From Paramacrobiotus richtersi (Eukaryota > Tardigrada > Eutardigrada > Parachela > Macrobiotidae), in assembly GCA_034698045.1 (NCBI GenBank), contig JAQGAU010000176.1, positions 1 through 36,012 on the forward strand: a stretch of 36,012 nucleotides of DNA, written 5' to 3'. The notes below the pieces were generated by a model. The model saw only the letters and a list, made by a program, of their open reading frames with translations. It ran no database searches and was not told the DNA's origin. Made by a program: the position numbers and the translations under genes. Below, piece after piece: positions 20,569-30,048 of the stretch (the first letter of the stretch is position 1; the number at the start of each line of letters is the position of its first letter).

Positions 20569-21840
20569 ATGAGACTAACATGCATAACAAACCGCTTTGT
20601 AGCTTTTTTAATGGTTTTATTCAAGTGTCTGGTACCTTTCCCAGTCTGCGCAAATGATCACGTTACTGATATTCTACCTATAAAACCGAAATACTTCCTT
20701 ACAGCATGCGCAATGATACATAACGAGATGAGTGTTGTTCTGGAATGGATCGAGTTCCACCGCATCCAGGGCGTTGATCACTTTGTCTTTCTGGACGACG
20801 AGAGCACCGACGACATCTATCTCCTGCCGCGTTTATACACCAGACTCGGCTATCCCGATTTGGTGGAAGTTATCCCGCAAAACTTTCGACGAAGGCTAAA
20901 GCCAAAATCCACTTCGTTCAAAGACCACGATGACGGACAAATGCAGGGACTTAACCATTGTAACAGTCGCTTAGCTGGCGTGACGGAATGGCTCTTGGTG
21001 GCGGATGTGGATGAGTTCATGTTCTCCCACAAGTACCACACCATCGCTGACTTTCTCCGGAACGAAACCAAGAACAACGTTAGCCAGATCGGTGGGAAGG
21101 TCATTCGCTTTGGCACGAACGGTGTGAAGTATGAAAACCGTGTTAGACTGCTGTTAAACCCGTACGTCGATCAAATAACGCTTCATACTGAGATGTTCAA
21201 TGGGCATGTGCTGTTGACTTCTCGGAACAAGAAGCGTGGACCGTTTTCCGGATTGGACGCAGATTACGCAAAAAGATACAACGCGACGTGTGCCCGGAGT
21301 GCTAGACCGGGCGACTGTCAACATGCCCTTGGAAAGTCTATTTGGCGGCCGGATAAATGTGCGCTAGCTGGGGTGCACTGGTGCGAGAAGGGACTGGTTG
21401 GAATAAAGTTCAATCCGCCCTTGGAAGTTCTCAGAATTAATCATTACGCTTTCCGTTCCAAAGAGCATACCGAAAACCAACCGAAACATCAGATGGGGAC
21501 AACCAAGTCACGAGTGTTTAATGCCTTTGATAAGGTCTGGTTCTCCAGTGTAACAGACAACTCAACCGACCGGTATCGTGCGGAACTCCTTTCCAGACTG
21601 GACGCTATTCCTAGCGTTACTGTGTTCCGCACGAAGGTTGTCAATTCCGAGTGGAAACCGTCGCATCGGATTGAAAAAAATGTTATCGCCGAATACTTAG
21701 CAAAATGTTGTTATTATGCTGCAGTCTATGGGAGCATTGCCACTTCTGTTGCGTACATGTTATGGATGTTTGATATCCGGTTGACCAAATTCAAGCAATG
21801 GCGCCAAACTTGCACAGATGCACAAAGTAGTTCAAGATGA
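20569..21840 (+). CDS. GT92 (DUF23) family glycosyltransferase, with extra C-terminal hydrophobic segment
   Basis: A single-exon, 423-residue protein. N-terminal hydrophobic segment (FVAFLMVLFKCLVPFPVCA), then ACAMIHNEMSVVLEWIEFHRIQGVDHFVF, the DVDEF site at residues 146–150 and RINHYAFRSKEHTEN near the C-terminal part. It is about 60 residues longer than its tandem copy at 17700–18791. The extra end contains a hydrophobic stretch (YYAAVYGSIATSVAYMLWMF) that could be a second membrane span or a retention signal. A short dead fragment of a very similar sequence lies at about 8.15 kb. Catalytic motifs are intact; acceptor and donor sugars are unknown. Confidence 0.93.
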   Translation: MRLTCITNRFVAFLMVLFKCLVPFPVCANDHVTDILPIKPKYFLTACAMIHNEMSVVLEWIEFHRIQGVDHFVFLDDESTDDIYLLPRLYTRLGYPDLVEVIPQNFRRRLKPKSTSFKDHDDGQMQGLNHCNSRLAGVTEWLLVADVDEFMFSHKYHTIADFLRNETKNNVSQIGGKVIRFGTNGVKYENRVRLLLNPYVDQITLHTEMFNGHVLLTSRNKKRGPFSGLDADYAKRYNATCARSARPGDCQHALGKSIWRPDKCALAGVHWCEKGLVGIKFNPPLEVLRINHYAFRSKEHTENQPKHQMGTTKSRVFNAFDKVWFSSVTDNSTDRYRAELLSRLDAIPSVTVFRTKVVNSEWKPSHRIEKNVIAEYLAKCCYYAAVYGSIATSVAYMLWMFDIRLTKFKQWRQTCTDAQSSSR

Positions 21841-22797
21841 ACGCATTCTCACTGCATGACGGTCTGTGCGCAGTTGAACTTTGTCTCTAACAGTGGAATC
21901 TGTACGAGTACGGCCAGAGTTAGCCCTCAGTTGTCGCATTATACGTATGATAAGGGATTGCCCTGGTTGTTACTGTTTTGTATAATTATGTAAACGTTAT
22001 GTATACGTGCACAGTAAGACAGGCAAGTTCGAAAGAAATTGCCTACTTTTTGGTCCCATAATTCATGCCGCTCACTTTTCGTCCAGCCATAAAGGTCACG
22101 GCGCTTTTAAGATAAAGGTATATTTAAAAAAGTCATTGTGGTATTACAATACCGCTGTTGTGAGCACTGCCGGTGAGTTCTGAACTTCTTAGCCATATGT
22201 TCTAAGACTGTGTTCCGGGTATGATCTGATAACAGAATGGGATATGGTCGCTTCAGACTTCCTCTATACATACAGTATACATACATACTGTATACATACA
22301 TACTGTATACGTGGCGGTGCCGCTGTAGACTGCAGTGTATGGACACTGCTAGTTTACGAGATATTATGACTTACAAGTGAGATGCTTCTCACTTGTCATA
22401 CTAGGCAGCTGCTCAATGTATGTACATACATACATCAATGTATGTGCCGATTTAAATACTACGACGTACATACCAACTTGTATGTATGTTACCGTAGAAT
22501 TCTCAGGTGTTGTTTTGATCGTTTGTGAGCTTACATTCACTAAATTAAAGCAGCTTGCCGCCACATATATCAGGATAATACAGATTACGTGGCAGAAACG
22601 ATTCTGTGTGTCACGCGGTACTGCTGTCTAGAAACAGGTACCGGAATCTGCTTCAAAGTTTTGTATCGTACGCCCGGGGTACGTAACGAATCACATTTCA
22701 GCGCCGTGAGTATTTTATTGTGCGACATTATTAACACTGCAAAGCCCTCATCACTTCCGCGATTTGAGCGCCTACAATCGAGACAGCATTCCAATGG
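21841..22797. other. Intergenic spacer with simple palindromic repeats
   Basis: This lies between convergent glycosyltransferase genes. It contains ATACAGTATACATAC-type repeats at 22262–22311 and TATGTACATACA-type repeats at about 22415–22495. Reading frames overlapping these repeats are not believable genes. Confidence 0.5.
22262..22311. repeat. Short palindromic simple repeat
   Basis: Successive copies of GTATAC/ACTGTATAC form overlapping palindromes. Probably simple-sequence DNA. Confidence 0.7.
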
Positions 22798-23961
22798 CTA
22801 TAATACTGGCACGTCTGTGGGCGCCTGCATCGCGGCAGTGGTTGTTGCCGGCGTTGTTGTATAAGGAAACACGCGAAGTCCCTCCGCAGCAATAAAATGC
22901 ACCATTTCCCAGAAGGTCGAATTGACGGCCATGTGTCGCGTGTTGTCTTCGTTGGCTCCGCATTCATCCGTGTAGGAATGCCAAGCCGGTATTTCTCTGT
23001 ACCGAATCGGTCCTTGATACCAGCTGTCATGGGTACTCATCTGACTATCCACGTAAAACCTGCGCTGGTAATCGGGATTGTCCTTGTAAATCGTCCAGGG
23101 AACCCAGCCGCTGTTATACAGCCAGTCGTCGTGGTAATCGTTCGCGTAGCGTACAAGAATCTCGCGTAGGAAGGGATGGCCCCGCCGACACGCGATGAAC
23201 CCGGCGTTCATTAACTCGTTTTCCCGGGTGAGAAGACAGTCATACTTGCCTTTCTTCCATTCTTTAACCAAAACTGCAACAGGGAAGGTGCTAGCTCGTG
23301 TACCACTAATTATGTATGCAATAACACAGTCAATATTCTTAACTGTTTTGTTGGCTTTCCGATCCTTTTGAGGTAGCTCACCTGTCATTTTGGGAAGAAG
23401 ATAAACATCCGAATCCAAGACGATTCCGCCGTACTCATAAGCAACACTGAACTTTATGATATCCGCTTCATGTGCAATCGCCGTTAGTACTTGTCCACCG
23501 AGTCGGAAACGGCGCCGCGCGTAAACAAGCTGTATCCGTGAAAAGTCTGTGATCATGTAGCAAGTATCGAACGGCCAGTAATCCGGATGGTTGGTATGAA
23601 AGTAAACTCTGGACGGTCGCACGTAAAGAAGGACCGATAATAATCCGATACATTCCGTCCAGCAAAAACTGCCGGGTGCGGCCGTGTATAAGCGAACAAA
23701 GTGGACCGAAAGAGTGTCCGGTCCATCAGGTAACACGAGATCATTCGTAATACTAGGGACAGGATTCGCTGGGAAGGTTTGCGCGTCACCCACTGTCAAG
23801 GGAGTAAATGCGTCGCTGGGTGCGGCCGTTTCCTGAACGCGCAGTATCGAAAGTACTGTGCCGTATGTTTGAACGCAGGCTATAAATTTGTACAGTAAAA
23901 GCAGAATCATCATCGATAGTAAAAGGATTGTGAAGGTGCTGGTGTATCTTCGGAATTTCAT
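22798..23961 (-). CDS. DxD-type glycosyltransferase (Gly_transf_sug / GT32-like)
   Basis: A type II membrane protein of 387 residues, counting from the ATG at 23961; the open frame extends two codons further up without an ATG. The membrane anchor is at about 11–29 (TILLLSMMILLLLYKFIAC). The catalytic region contains AHEADIIKFSVAYEYGGIVLDSDVYLLP with the DSD motif at 183–185, then MNAGFIACRRGHPFL. The [DE]xxR/K-x-x-x-L-Y-x-x-GG-x-Y-x-D-x-D layout is typical of the sugar-binding DxD family that includes Och1-like and alpha-1,4-galactosyl/GlcNAc transferases. The substrate is unknown. A TATATATTTA on the minus strand at about 24015–24005 is a plausible TATA element with a short leader. The gene is convergent with the GT92 gene at 20569. 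Confidence 0.85.
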   Translation of the reverse strand: MKFRRYTSTFTILLLSMMILLLLYKFIACVQTYGTVLSILRVQETAAPSDAFTPLTVGDAQTFPANPVPSITNDLVLPDGPDTLSVHFVRLYTAAPGSFCWTECIGLLSVLLYVRPSRVYFHTNHPDYWPFDTCYMITDFSRIQLVYARRRFRLGGQVLTAIAHEADIIKFSVAYEYGGIVLDSDVYLLPKMTGELPQKDRKANKTVKNIDCVIAYIISGTRASTFPVAVLVKEWKKGKYDCLLTRENELMNAGFIACRRGHPFLREILVRYANDYHDDWLYNSGWVPWTIYKDNPDYQRRFYVDSQMSTHDSWYQGPIRYREIPAWHSYTDECGANEDNTRHMAVNSTFWEMVHFIAAEGLRVFPYTTTPATTTAAMQAPTDVPVL

Positions 23962-25122
23962 GGTCAAATTGCGTGCACACTATGAAAGCGAGCATCTATG
24001 GATAAATATATATTGTACGCAACATGAAACTTATGTTAAACTTCGACAACTGTTCAAATAAAAGGCTGTACAAGAGTGTGTAATGGGTAGACATTAATAT
24101 GCGTCAATTGTGCCGAGTGGGCGATTTTGGCCACTATATTCTTGGTGTTTCCGCTTGTCAACGAGTTTCTTACCCACAGCGGAGGATAGCAAGATTGTAA
24201 ATTAATGGGTAAAATTACACATTTATCATTGGCGATGCTCGATTCAGGTGAAATAATTCCTGTGTTTTGATAAGATTGCAGAGGATAAAATGTTGCGATT
24301 TCGTGTGAACATTCCATTTTTAATGTGCTGGTGTCGAGAGCTGTACTGGCCCAAATTAAACACTGATGGTAACAGAATACAATTATTTCCATACCAGTTT
24401 CCTTTTTCTTTTGTTATTTGTGACAAAATAGTTCTCCTTTGGCAGTTAAAAAAATGTTTTTAGGACTGGGCAGTCTATTCTTGAAAATAACATTAAACGC
24501 AGCAAGAAATTTACTTTCCATACGTCGTGCAAGTAAAGCTTTCGCTCGTTTTGTATACACATACATGTGTGTACCGGTATTAAATGTATATCTAGGGTGT
24601 TATTGCTGCTTTACCGTCGGCAGATATTACGATTACAGCCTACCTGTAACATTGACTGGAATTTTTTACCATCGGTGGAAAAGAGCGCTGTCGTACTTCT
24701 ACTACACACGTACACAGTCAGATTGCGAAGGCGTAATCTGATTGTAGAGTAGCAGTACGATAGCGCTGTCTTAAACATTTCTAAGTAAACGCCTACCGGA
24801 CATAATCCCGCGTTCGCTGATCGGTCTGATGGTTCTGATGGCGTAACGGTCCTAACGTCAATATACTCAGAACCGAAATGACGCAGGCAATCTCCGATTA
24901 GTCGATGTGCCAAAGGAGTTTCCAGCTTACGACGAACATGCGCATCGCTGTCCAAAACAGTCTATAATAGTTCCGACGCAGTCGTTCATTGCCAACAGTT
25001 TCATTTTCCATCTTCGGATTTCCTACATTTGCACTCTTTTGCATTTTCGCTGTACGTTACAATAAGGTCACAGGTGCCTTATCGTTGCTGATACTCCGAA
25101 GCAGCCCAACTGCGCCCTCACC
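23962..25122. other. Intergenic region holding a hairpin element
   Basis: No supported gene. Several overlapping frames near 24.4–24.95 kb on both strands arise partly from the inverted repeat at 24682–24771 and show no family features. Confidence 0.5.
24682..24771. repeat. Imperfect inverted repeat (MITE-like or hairpin)
   Basis: A left arm of about 43 bases (AGAGCGCTGTCGTACTTCTA … CAGTCAGATT) pairs with a right arm of about 37 bases (AATCTGATTGTAGAGTAGCA … AGCGCTGTCT), with a roughly 10-base loop. The arms differ by a few mismatches and a small indel. I saw no clear target-site duplication. Confidence 0.75.
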
Positions 25123-25770
25123 ATGCCCGGCCGTCGAATGATTGCGATGCTTATCCAGCGTGAAGAGTGGGAGAATACATCGACCAGAGCACCGAGGATA
25201 CCTGATGCCAGAGAAATCGTGCAAGTGGAGATGATAGAGATGCCGCATTACCACAATCCATGGGACAACTGCAAGCCCCCGCCAGCCGACGGAATGATTC
25301 CCGATGGATGGGGACACGACAAGTTGACTTACGCTCTCGGTAAATAAAACGGTACTCGTATTGATTTTCATACCGATTCGTTTTTTGCAGGTTTTCCGTT
25401 CAATTAGCAGCATCATCTAAAGTATCAGTATACGTAGACTAATATCAGTAGACTAATATTTTGAGATTTTCGCATGGACCAGGTTATAAACGCTGTTTCT
25501 TTAATTTACCGCTATTTCTGTTTGAATTATCACAAATTAACGGTGTTTTACCGAGTCCATTGATTTTAATGCAGATGTCTGACAGACTTTCGTTGGTATT
25601 TTGCAGATCCGAAAAACCCCGTTCTTCCATACATTCCTCCTCTCCCAAGCGTCAACGCCTTTACACATTACCACCATCCATGGCCAACGGCAATCAATCC
25701 TCTGCCAGCCAGCGGAATGATTCCCGATGGATACGGACACGACAGGTTTACTTACACACTGGGTAAGTAG
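25123..25770 (+). CDS. Small two-exon protein made of duplicated exon repeats, unknown function
   Basis: Exons 25123–25339 and 25607–25770 join in phase 1 (donor G|GTAAAT, acceptor TTTTGCAG) to give about 126 residues. Each exon ends with the same motif: HYH[NH]PW, about 8 residues with P-x-PA, then GMIPDG[WY]GHD[KR]xTYxLG. The donor of the second exon (G|GTAAGTAG) also supplies a stop if left unspliced, as does the first (GTAAATAA), so the gene may end at 25770 or continue into a further repeat exon that I cannot find. The start ATG has a good context (CACCATG), but an upstream exon is possible. The family is not recognised. Confidence 0.55.
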
Positions 25771-25887
25771 AACGGATTTTAATTTTCCAACCAGCTCGTT
25801 TCGTCGGTTTTGCGTTGAAGTATGAGAGAAGAGATTATGTCAGCCCGTTGCCAGTTCGAGAAACCGGGATAAAGTCGACTTATTAGC

Positions 25888-25926
25888 CGAACCGACCGAC
25901 CGACCGACCGACCAGCCAACCGACCG
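25888..25926 (+). repeat. (CCGA)n simple repeat
   Basis: Six near-perfect ACCG units followed by two imperfect ones. Confidence 0.85.
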
Positions 25927-26059
25927 ACAGAACGGCGAACTGAACCGAGCAGGGTGGCAGGATGGCAGGTTGGCAGGGTGGTAGATCGGTAGTCTGGAAG
26001 GCTTGAAGTTCTAAATGTCTGAAGCGAACTACGTCCGGCATCTTAGCTGCCACTGGGAC

Positions 26060-26320
26060 CCGCCAGTTTTTTCCCGCTTTCTTTTTTTTTGTTACCACCC
26101 GCTTGCAACATGCATTGATGCGGTACGACTGATATTTGCCGCAGATTCTATTGTGGCGCAATAAAAAAGTGGACAATTATTGGTTACACGCTAAACTTTT
26201 TCTCCCGCTCCGGTTTTTTATTACCACCGACGCACAACATGCTTTGATACGCTACCACGGATATTCGACGCAGACGACAGCGTGACGCAGTCACCAAGTG
26301 GATAGTTGAAGGTATACAAG
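26060..26320 (+). repeat. Two diverged ~130-bp tandem repeats
   Basis: The two units share, in order, a TTTTTCCCGCT-like block, GTTACCACC, CAACATGC-TTGAT, a 26-bp imperfect palindrome, AAGTGGA and a CTAAA/CCAAA end. The first runs from about 26065 to 26190 and the second from about 26191 to 26320. Confidence 0.75.
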
Positions 26321-26455
26321 CCAAACAGTCGTAGTACACATATTTGCCACAGCCGCCTGTGCGGCGCAATAACGAAGTGGACAATTAAAAGCAAACAAAC
26401 AAAAAAGTCGTACGACGTAGTACACATATTTGCCACAGCCGCCTGTGCGGCGCAA
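26136..26455 (+). repeat. 26-bp imperfect palindrome family, left cluster (four copies)
   Basis: Copies at 26136–26161, 26264–26289, 26344–26369 and 26430–26455 share ATA(T)TT-GCCGCAG at the left and G[CT]GNCGCAA at the right with a variable middle, always 26 bp long. All four are followed about 6–8 bases later by AAGTGGA. Confidence 0.8.
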
Positions 26456-26500
26456 TAACGAAGTGGACAATTAAAAGCAAACAAACAAAAGAGTCGTACG
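26326..26500 (+). repeat. Two nearly identical 86-bp tandem repeats
   Basis: Each unit reads GTAGTACACATATTTGCCAC …, contains one 26-bp palindrome and ends in AAAAGCAAACAAACAAAA and a CGTACGAC-type palindrome. The copies differ at about one base. A third unit begins at about 26503 (TATATTTGC) and breaks off. Confidence 0.9.
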
Positions 26501-26590
26501 ACGTATATTTGCTTTCATTACTACAGAAAATAGCGAAAAGTGAAAGAAACAGCGATATGAATTGCTACCAGTTCTTCATGCATCAAGTCG

Positions 26591-27385
26591 TTACTTTTTC
26601 AACCGCTTTGCCTGGCGATATTCTTCGTTGTTCTTATCCTCCACAGATTCGATGACGGCGTTCACGAACGGCGCGACCTGCGCCAGATCAGCGTTGGAGA
26701 AGCCGGCTTCCGGTTCATCGTCGGACTCATCGAGCCATCGGCAAAATTCAGCAAAGTCGGTGGGCACCATGGGCGGCGGAGTGATTACAGGCTCCAAGCG
26801 ATCCAGGTATTGCGAGTGGCGACGGCGTGGACGAATGCTGGGAACAGGATGAGTTGGATGAAGAATGGGATGGAGCAACCGACGACGGAAATCGACGAGT
26901 TTCCGAAAATATGCCAGGCATTCGTGCTAAAACAGCGAATCATTTTGATCACAAAGAAAATAACGAGAAAAACAAAGCGGAAAATAAAACTGAATGTTTT
27001 AGATGAATAATTTAAAATAAGCATTCGGTCTTAAATGGCAGATCAATCAAATCATCAAACTCGCAGAAAAATAACATGAAAAAAAACCAAGCAAAGAAAA
27101 AAACTGAAGGTTTTAAATAAATAATTTAAAATTCAACCTTCTGTCAAAGAAAGAAAGAAGCAAAAATTTATTTACCTTCAGAAACTCGTAATACTGGATT
27201 GCTCTCGCGCAGTACTTGTGTTGGTCTCGGTAAAGTCGCAAATAACGCAGGATTACGGTGGTATCTTTGTACACGTCCTCAACCGCTGCGCTTCGTTGAA
27301 CGGGTGTCAACGCGTGCCATTCGTCTAGTGCGTCTATCGCTGCCTCCAGAGCATGAGTAAAGTATTCGTCGCTACCAGACGTCAT
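26591..27385 (-). CDS. Spliced protein of unknown function, paralog of the divergent plus-strand gene at 28002
   Basis: Exon 1 is 27385–27176 and exon 2 is 26926–26591, joined by a 249-base phase-0 intron (donor AAG|GTAAAT, acceptor CGCTGTTTTAG). The product is 181 residues. The first 70 residues look like a helical domain (ALEAAIDALDEWHALTPVQR …). The second exon is Arg-rich (FRRRLL, RPRRRHSQ), then acidic (DESDDEPE), and ends in a basic RLKK. The plus-strand gene at 28002–29174 has the same arrangement: an I-D-x-x-x-EW-x-A motif, 47 residues from the Trp to a phase-0 intron, then an acidic exon with a basic end. A minus-strand TATATAAA at 27475–27468 lies 83–90 bases before the ATG. The larger open frame continuing to 27835 includes the promoter repeats and is not the gene. 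No known family. Confidence 0.65.
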
Positions 27386-27467
27386 ACTTGAAAAGGAGGA
27401 AAATCTCAAGGAAAAAAGTTCCACAACTAATGTGCAGACCAAACAGTTCTGCTGTGGATGCGTACGA

Positions 27468-27475
27468 TTTATATA
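27468..27475 (-). promoter_or_regulatory. TATA box of the minus-strand gene of the divergent pair
   Basis: TATATAAA on the minus strand, about 85 bases before the ATG at 27385. The position fits a core promoter with a leader of about 55–60 bases. Confidence 0.5.
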
Positions 27476-27516
27476 AGCTAACTTTAATCGTACAACGCGG
27501 ATGAACAGCGGATCTG

Positions 27517-27680
27517 GATCCGGTGTGCTGACCTGAGTGGCGCATGTAGATACTGTAGCCAGTATCAGACCAAACCAGCAGTTGCAGATCCGGAGTGCTG
27601 ACCTGAGTGGCGCATGTACTGTAGCCAGTATCAAGCCAGACCAGCAAGTCCAGATCCGGTGCGCTGACCTAAGTTCTGTC
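27517..27680 (+). repeat. Tandem 66–70-bp repeats in the divergent intergenic region
   Basis: Each unit begins GATCCGG[TA]GTGCTGACCT and contains GAGTGGCGCATGTA and TACTGTAGCCAGTATCA. Units start at 27517, 27587 and 27653, the last partial. They sit between the two divergent starts and may be shared regulatory sequence. Confidence 0.8.
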
Positions 27681-28001
27681 TGTGCTATAGTAAAAAACAA
27701 AGCGTGCCCATAGCAAGAAGACACTACTCTGAGACGAAGGTAGGTCAGCATCGGTATACTATGCAGAATATTGGGGTGGGCAGGGTTTTTGAACAGTGAG
27801 ACAGGAACGGTACCCGAACGCAAGGATAAGACCAAACCCTACTTAAGCAAAGTCGGTGAAACCGATACGCTTCCAGTCCGAAATTTTGACAGATGCAGCA
27901 GTATTGCAGCAGTGTTCCAGTGTAGTATTTCTCATATTAAAAACAATTCAATTGCAAGTACCGACCTTTAAGCTTTGCAATTCTTACGTGTCATCCACAT
28001 C

Positions 28002-29174
28002 ATGCCGACAATTGAAGTCGTTCTTATTTCCGATGAAATTGTGGACCATTATAGCGGTAAGCCATTTCTCTATCATGTTCCTTTAAACTGGTGCGTTGAA
28101 CGCTTATAGCATATTTCCAACGGTTGCTACTATGTAGGTGTTATTGACGATGTTGAGGCAGAGTGGGACGCTGCAACTTTTGAAGAAAAAAAGGAGGCCG
28201 CTCCCGCCATGCGCCGTGAAGTTGGTAGAATCCTTGAAGGTTTCATGCAGATACAGTCCCCAAGCGAGAAAGTCCTACAGCTCCTCTTTTCCACCGTTGG
28301 GATGCTGGTAAGTAAATAAAAAAATTAAAAAAAATTATTTTAATTAACGCATTTAGTTTGTAGTCGCTGTTGCGTTTTAAATTTGACGATTTTAATACTT
28401 TATATTGAGATTTCATGATGCTTATACTGAATTTTGTCTATATATTTCAAGAATTTATTGATTTGAAGTTTGCTAGCTATGGCGAATTTCATTTCAGTCT
28501 GTTTGCATATACCGGTAAAGTTTATCGCTTTATTTCTTTTTTGGAATAATGCACCCGATGACTTCTATTTTTTTCGAATTTTCTTAGCCAGTTGTGCCCG
28601 ATTTTTTTACCTGTAAAAAACTGAGCCAAAAACTGTGAAAACCAGCTTTTTCTTACTTTGCATGTTTTTTTTGTAGTATGAGATTTTGGATTTGGAGGTG
28701 AATGATCACGTGCTGGACGCCACAGACAATGGTGGAGTGGTACTCGAGGAGGACACGGACTACGACGGCGATGAATTGGGCTACGATAGTGATGCCTCGA
28801 TCGTCATTCCGGCCACTGAGACGGACGAAAGCGTGCACATTTCTGACATGGAATCCACAGACGACGACTCGAGTGCTGCATCCGATTCAACCAGCATCGT
28901 TACCGCATCCGACGTCCCTGACGTGGCTGAGTATCTTGAACTGGAAGCGGTTGACGCGAACCCCACTACCGATGACGAAGAGGATTCCGACGATGAGCCA
29001 AATGAAATGGACCTTCAGTTTATCGATAATGCCAGTCTAAATGATGATGACTACCAACATCCTAACCCGTACATGGCTCCCAGACTCATGCCAGTCCGAA
29101 CGGTGGGTTCCAGAGCCCCACTGGAACCCGACACGAGCGACGAGGAGCCACCGTTGAAAAGACGCAAGAAGTGA
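28002..29174 (+). CDS. Spliced acidic protein of unknown function, paralog of the gene at 26591–27385
   Basis: Three exons: 28002–28056, 28138–28307 and 28677–29174, with introns in phase 1 and phase 0 (donors G|GTAAGC and CTG|GTAAGT; acceptors ACTATGTAG and TTTTTTTGTAG). The 240-residue product has an N-terminal predicted-helical part (IDDVEAEWDAATFEEKKEAA, ILEGFMQIQ) and a very acidic Asp/Glu/Ser-rich second half (EEDTDYDGDE, DDEEDSDDEPNEMD). It ends in a basic LKRRKK that could be a nuclear signal. The first domain matches the divergent neighbour in the EW motif and in its 47-residue distance to the phase-0 intron. Acidic plus terminal basic composition would suit a nuclear, chromatin- or replication-associated role, but that is inference. 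Confidence 0.7.
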
Positions 29175-29388
29175 CCTTTTGCCTCCTACACGTTTCCTGT
29201 CCAACAACCATGCACCCAATTCGGACTTCATGACGAATAAGTTCGTTGTTCACCTGCTTCTATTTCAGACATATACATCTAACTATCTCATGTGAAGATG
29301 CGAAAGTGTGTTGATGAACATTTTGCTTATGTCTCTCCATCAAGCTTAGATTTGTTGCGTGTTATGGCAATGTTTTGTGAACGGATAT

Positions 29389-29709
29389 TTACCGCGAACA
29401 CCGAGGCGGTTAAGCGATATTCACTGTAAACATCGCAAAGTAGTTATTTGCCGCTGTCGTCGGAGCAGCGTATTTTTGTTACTGATTTCTTTTAACGGAT
29501 GACAGAATACACGAAACGCCAGACAAACCTGCGCACTTAAAATATGGACGAACAAATATTTGCCGCGGCATTAGGTGTGACGCACCGTTTACTGTTCTAA
29601 ATGTTCCGCGGTCCACTATTAGACGCAACGTCCAGTGTGATAAAACTGAACACTACTTTGGCTTAGTTTTTTTAAGTAGATATTTGGCGCAGCGTTTAGC
29701 GCGGCGCAA
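29389..29709 (+). repeat. 26-bp imperfect palindrome family, right cluster (four to five copies)
   Basis: Copies at 29389–29414, 29448–29473, 29560–29585 and 29684–29709, with a weaker one at 29603–29628. Arms resemble TTGCCGC[AGT]G and CGCG/GTGNCGCAA. Four of the five follow a TATT lead-in (mostly ATATT). This is the same motif as the left cluster at 26.1–26.5 kb, but here the spacing is irregular (43–112 bp). They lie 340–660 bases ahead of the polymerase start. Confidence 0.7.
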
Positions 29710-29945
29710 AACTGATGCTTGCAATTATTGATTGTAGCATTTGCGTACTAGTATTTCGATGTAGTGTTCAGGATGTGGGATAAACTTTTGAGCTATTTGA
29801 AGAATCAACTTGATCAAGTTCCAGCAGACTGTCTGAACTTCTGACCCTATTATTTATTTCGGATGAGTGCATGCGGAACTGATAAAAATATAGGCGGGAC
29901 TGTTAGCTACTCGGTCCAGGTCCTCTTTAAAGGCACATTTTCTCG

Positions 29946-30017
29946 ACCAATCAGATGACAGCAATGGTTTGGATTTCGGATATAAAACCGTCGCGCCAGT
30001 CATTTCCAAAATCAGTC
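29946..30017 (+). promoter_or_regulatory. CCAAT, TATA and initiator elements of the polymerase gene
   Basis: CCAATCAG at about 29947–29954, TATAAAA at 29981–29987 and an arthropod-like initiator TCAGTC at 30012–30017. The A of the initiator is 33 bases after the first T of the TATA box, the expected spacing. The leader to the ATG at 30049 would be about 35 bases. Confidence 0.65.
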
Positions 30018-30048
30018 TGCTGCATTTGATGCAGGCAACTACTTCAGC

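Larger units (their letters stand above)
25771..26590. other. Repeat-rich spacer at the left side of the element region
   Basis: Contains a (CCGA)n tract at about 25888–25926, a GGCAGG-rich tract at about 25950–25985, and the two tandem repeat families listed separately. AATAAA at 26160 is a possible polyadenylation signal. No gene supported. Confidence 0.5.
29175..30048. other. Spacer upstream of polymerase B
   Basis: Holds the right palindrome cluster and the polymerase promoter. No coding sequence is supported. Confidence 0.5.

Noticed and set aside
24439..24955. Overlapping frames on both strands
   Set aside because: Partly generated by the inverted repeat at 24682–24771; no coding features.
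26326..26500. CRISPR-like array
   Set aside because: Direct tandem copies without unique spacers, in a eukaryotic context.
27386..27835. Upstream part of a 240-codon minus-strand frame
   Set aside because: It reads through the TATA box and the 66–70-bp promoter repeats. The gene starts at the ATG at 27385.
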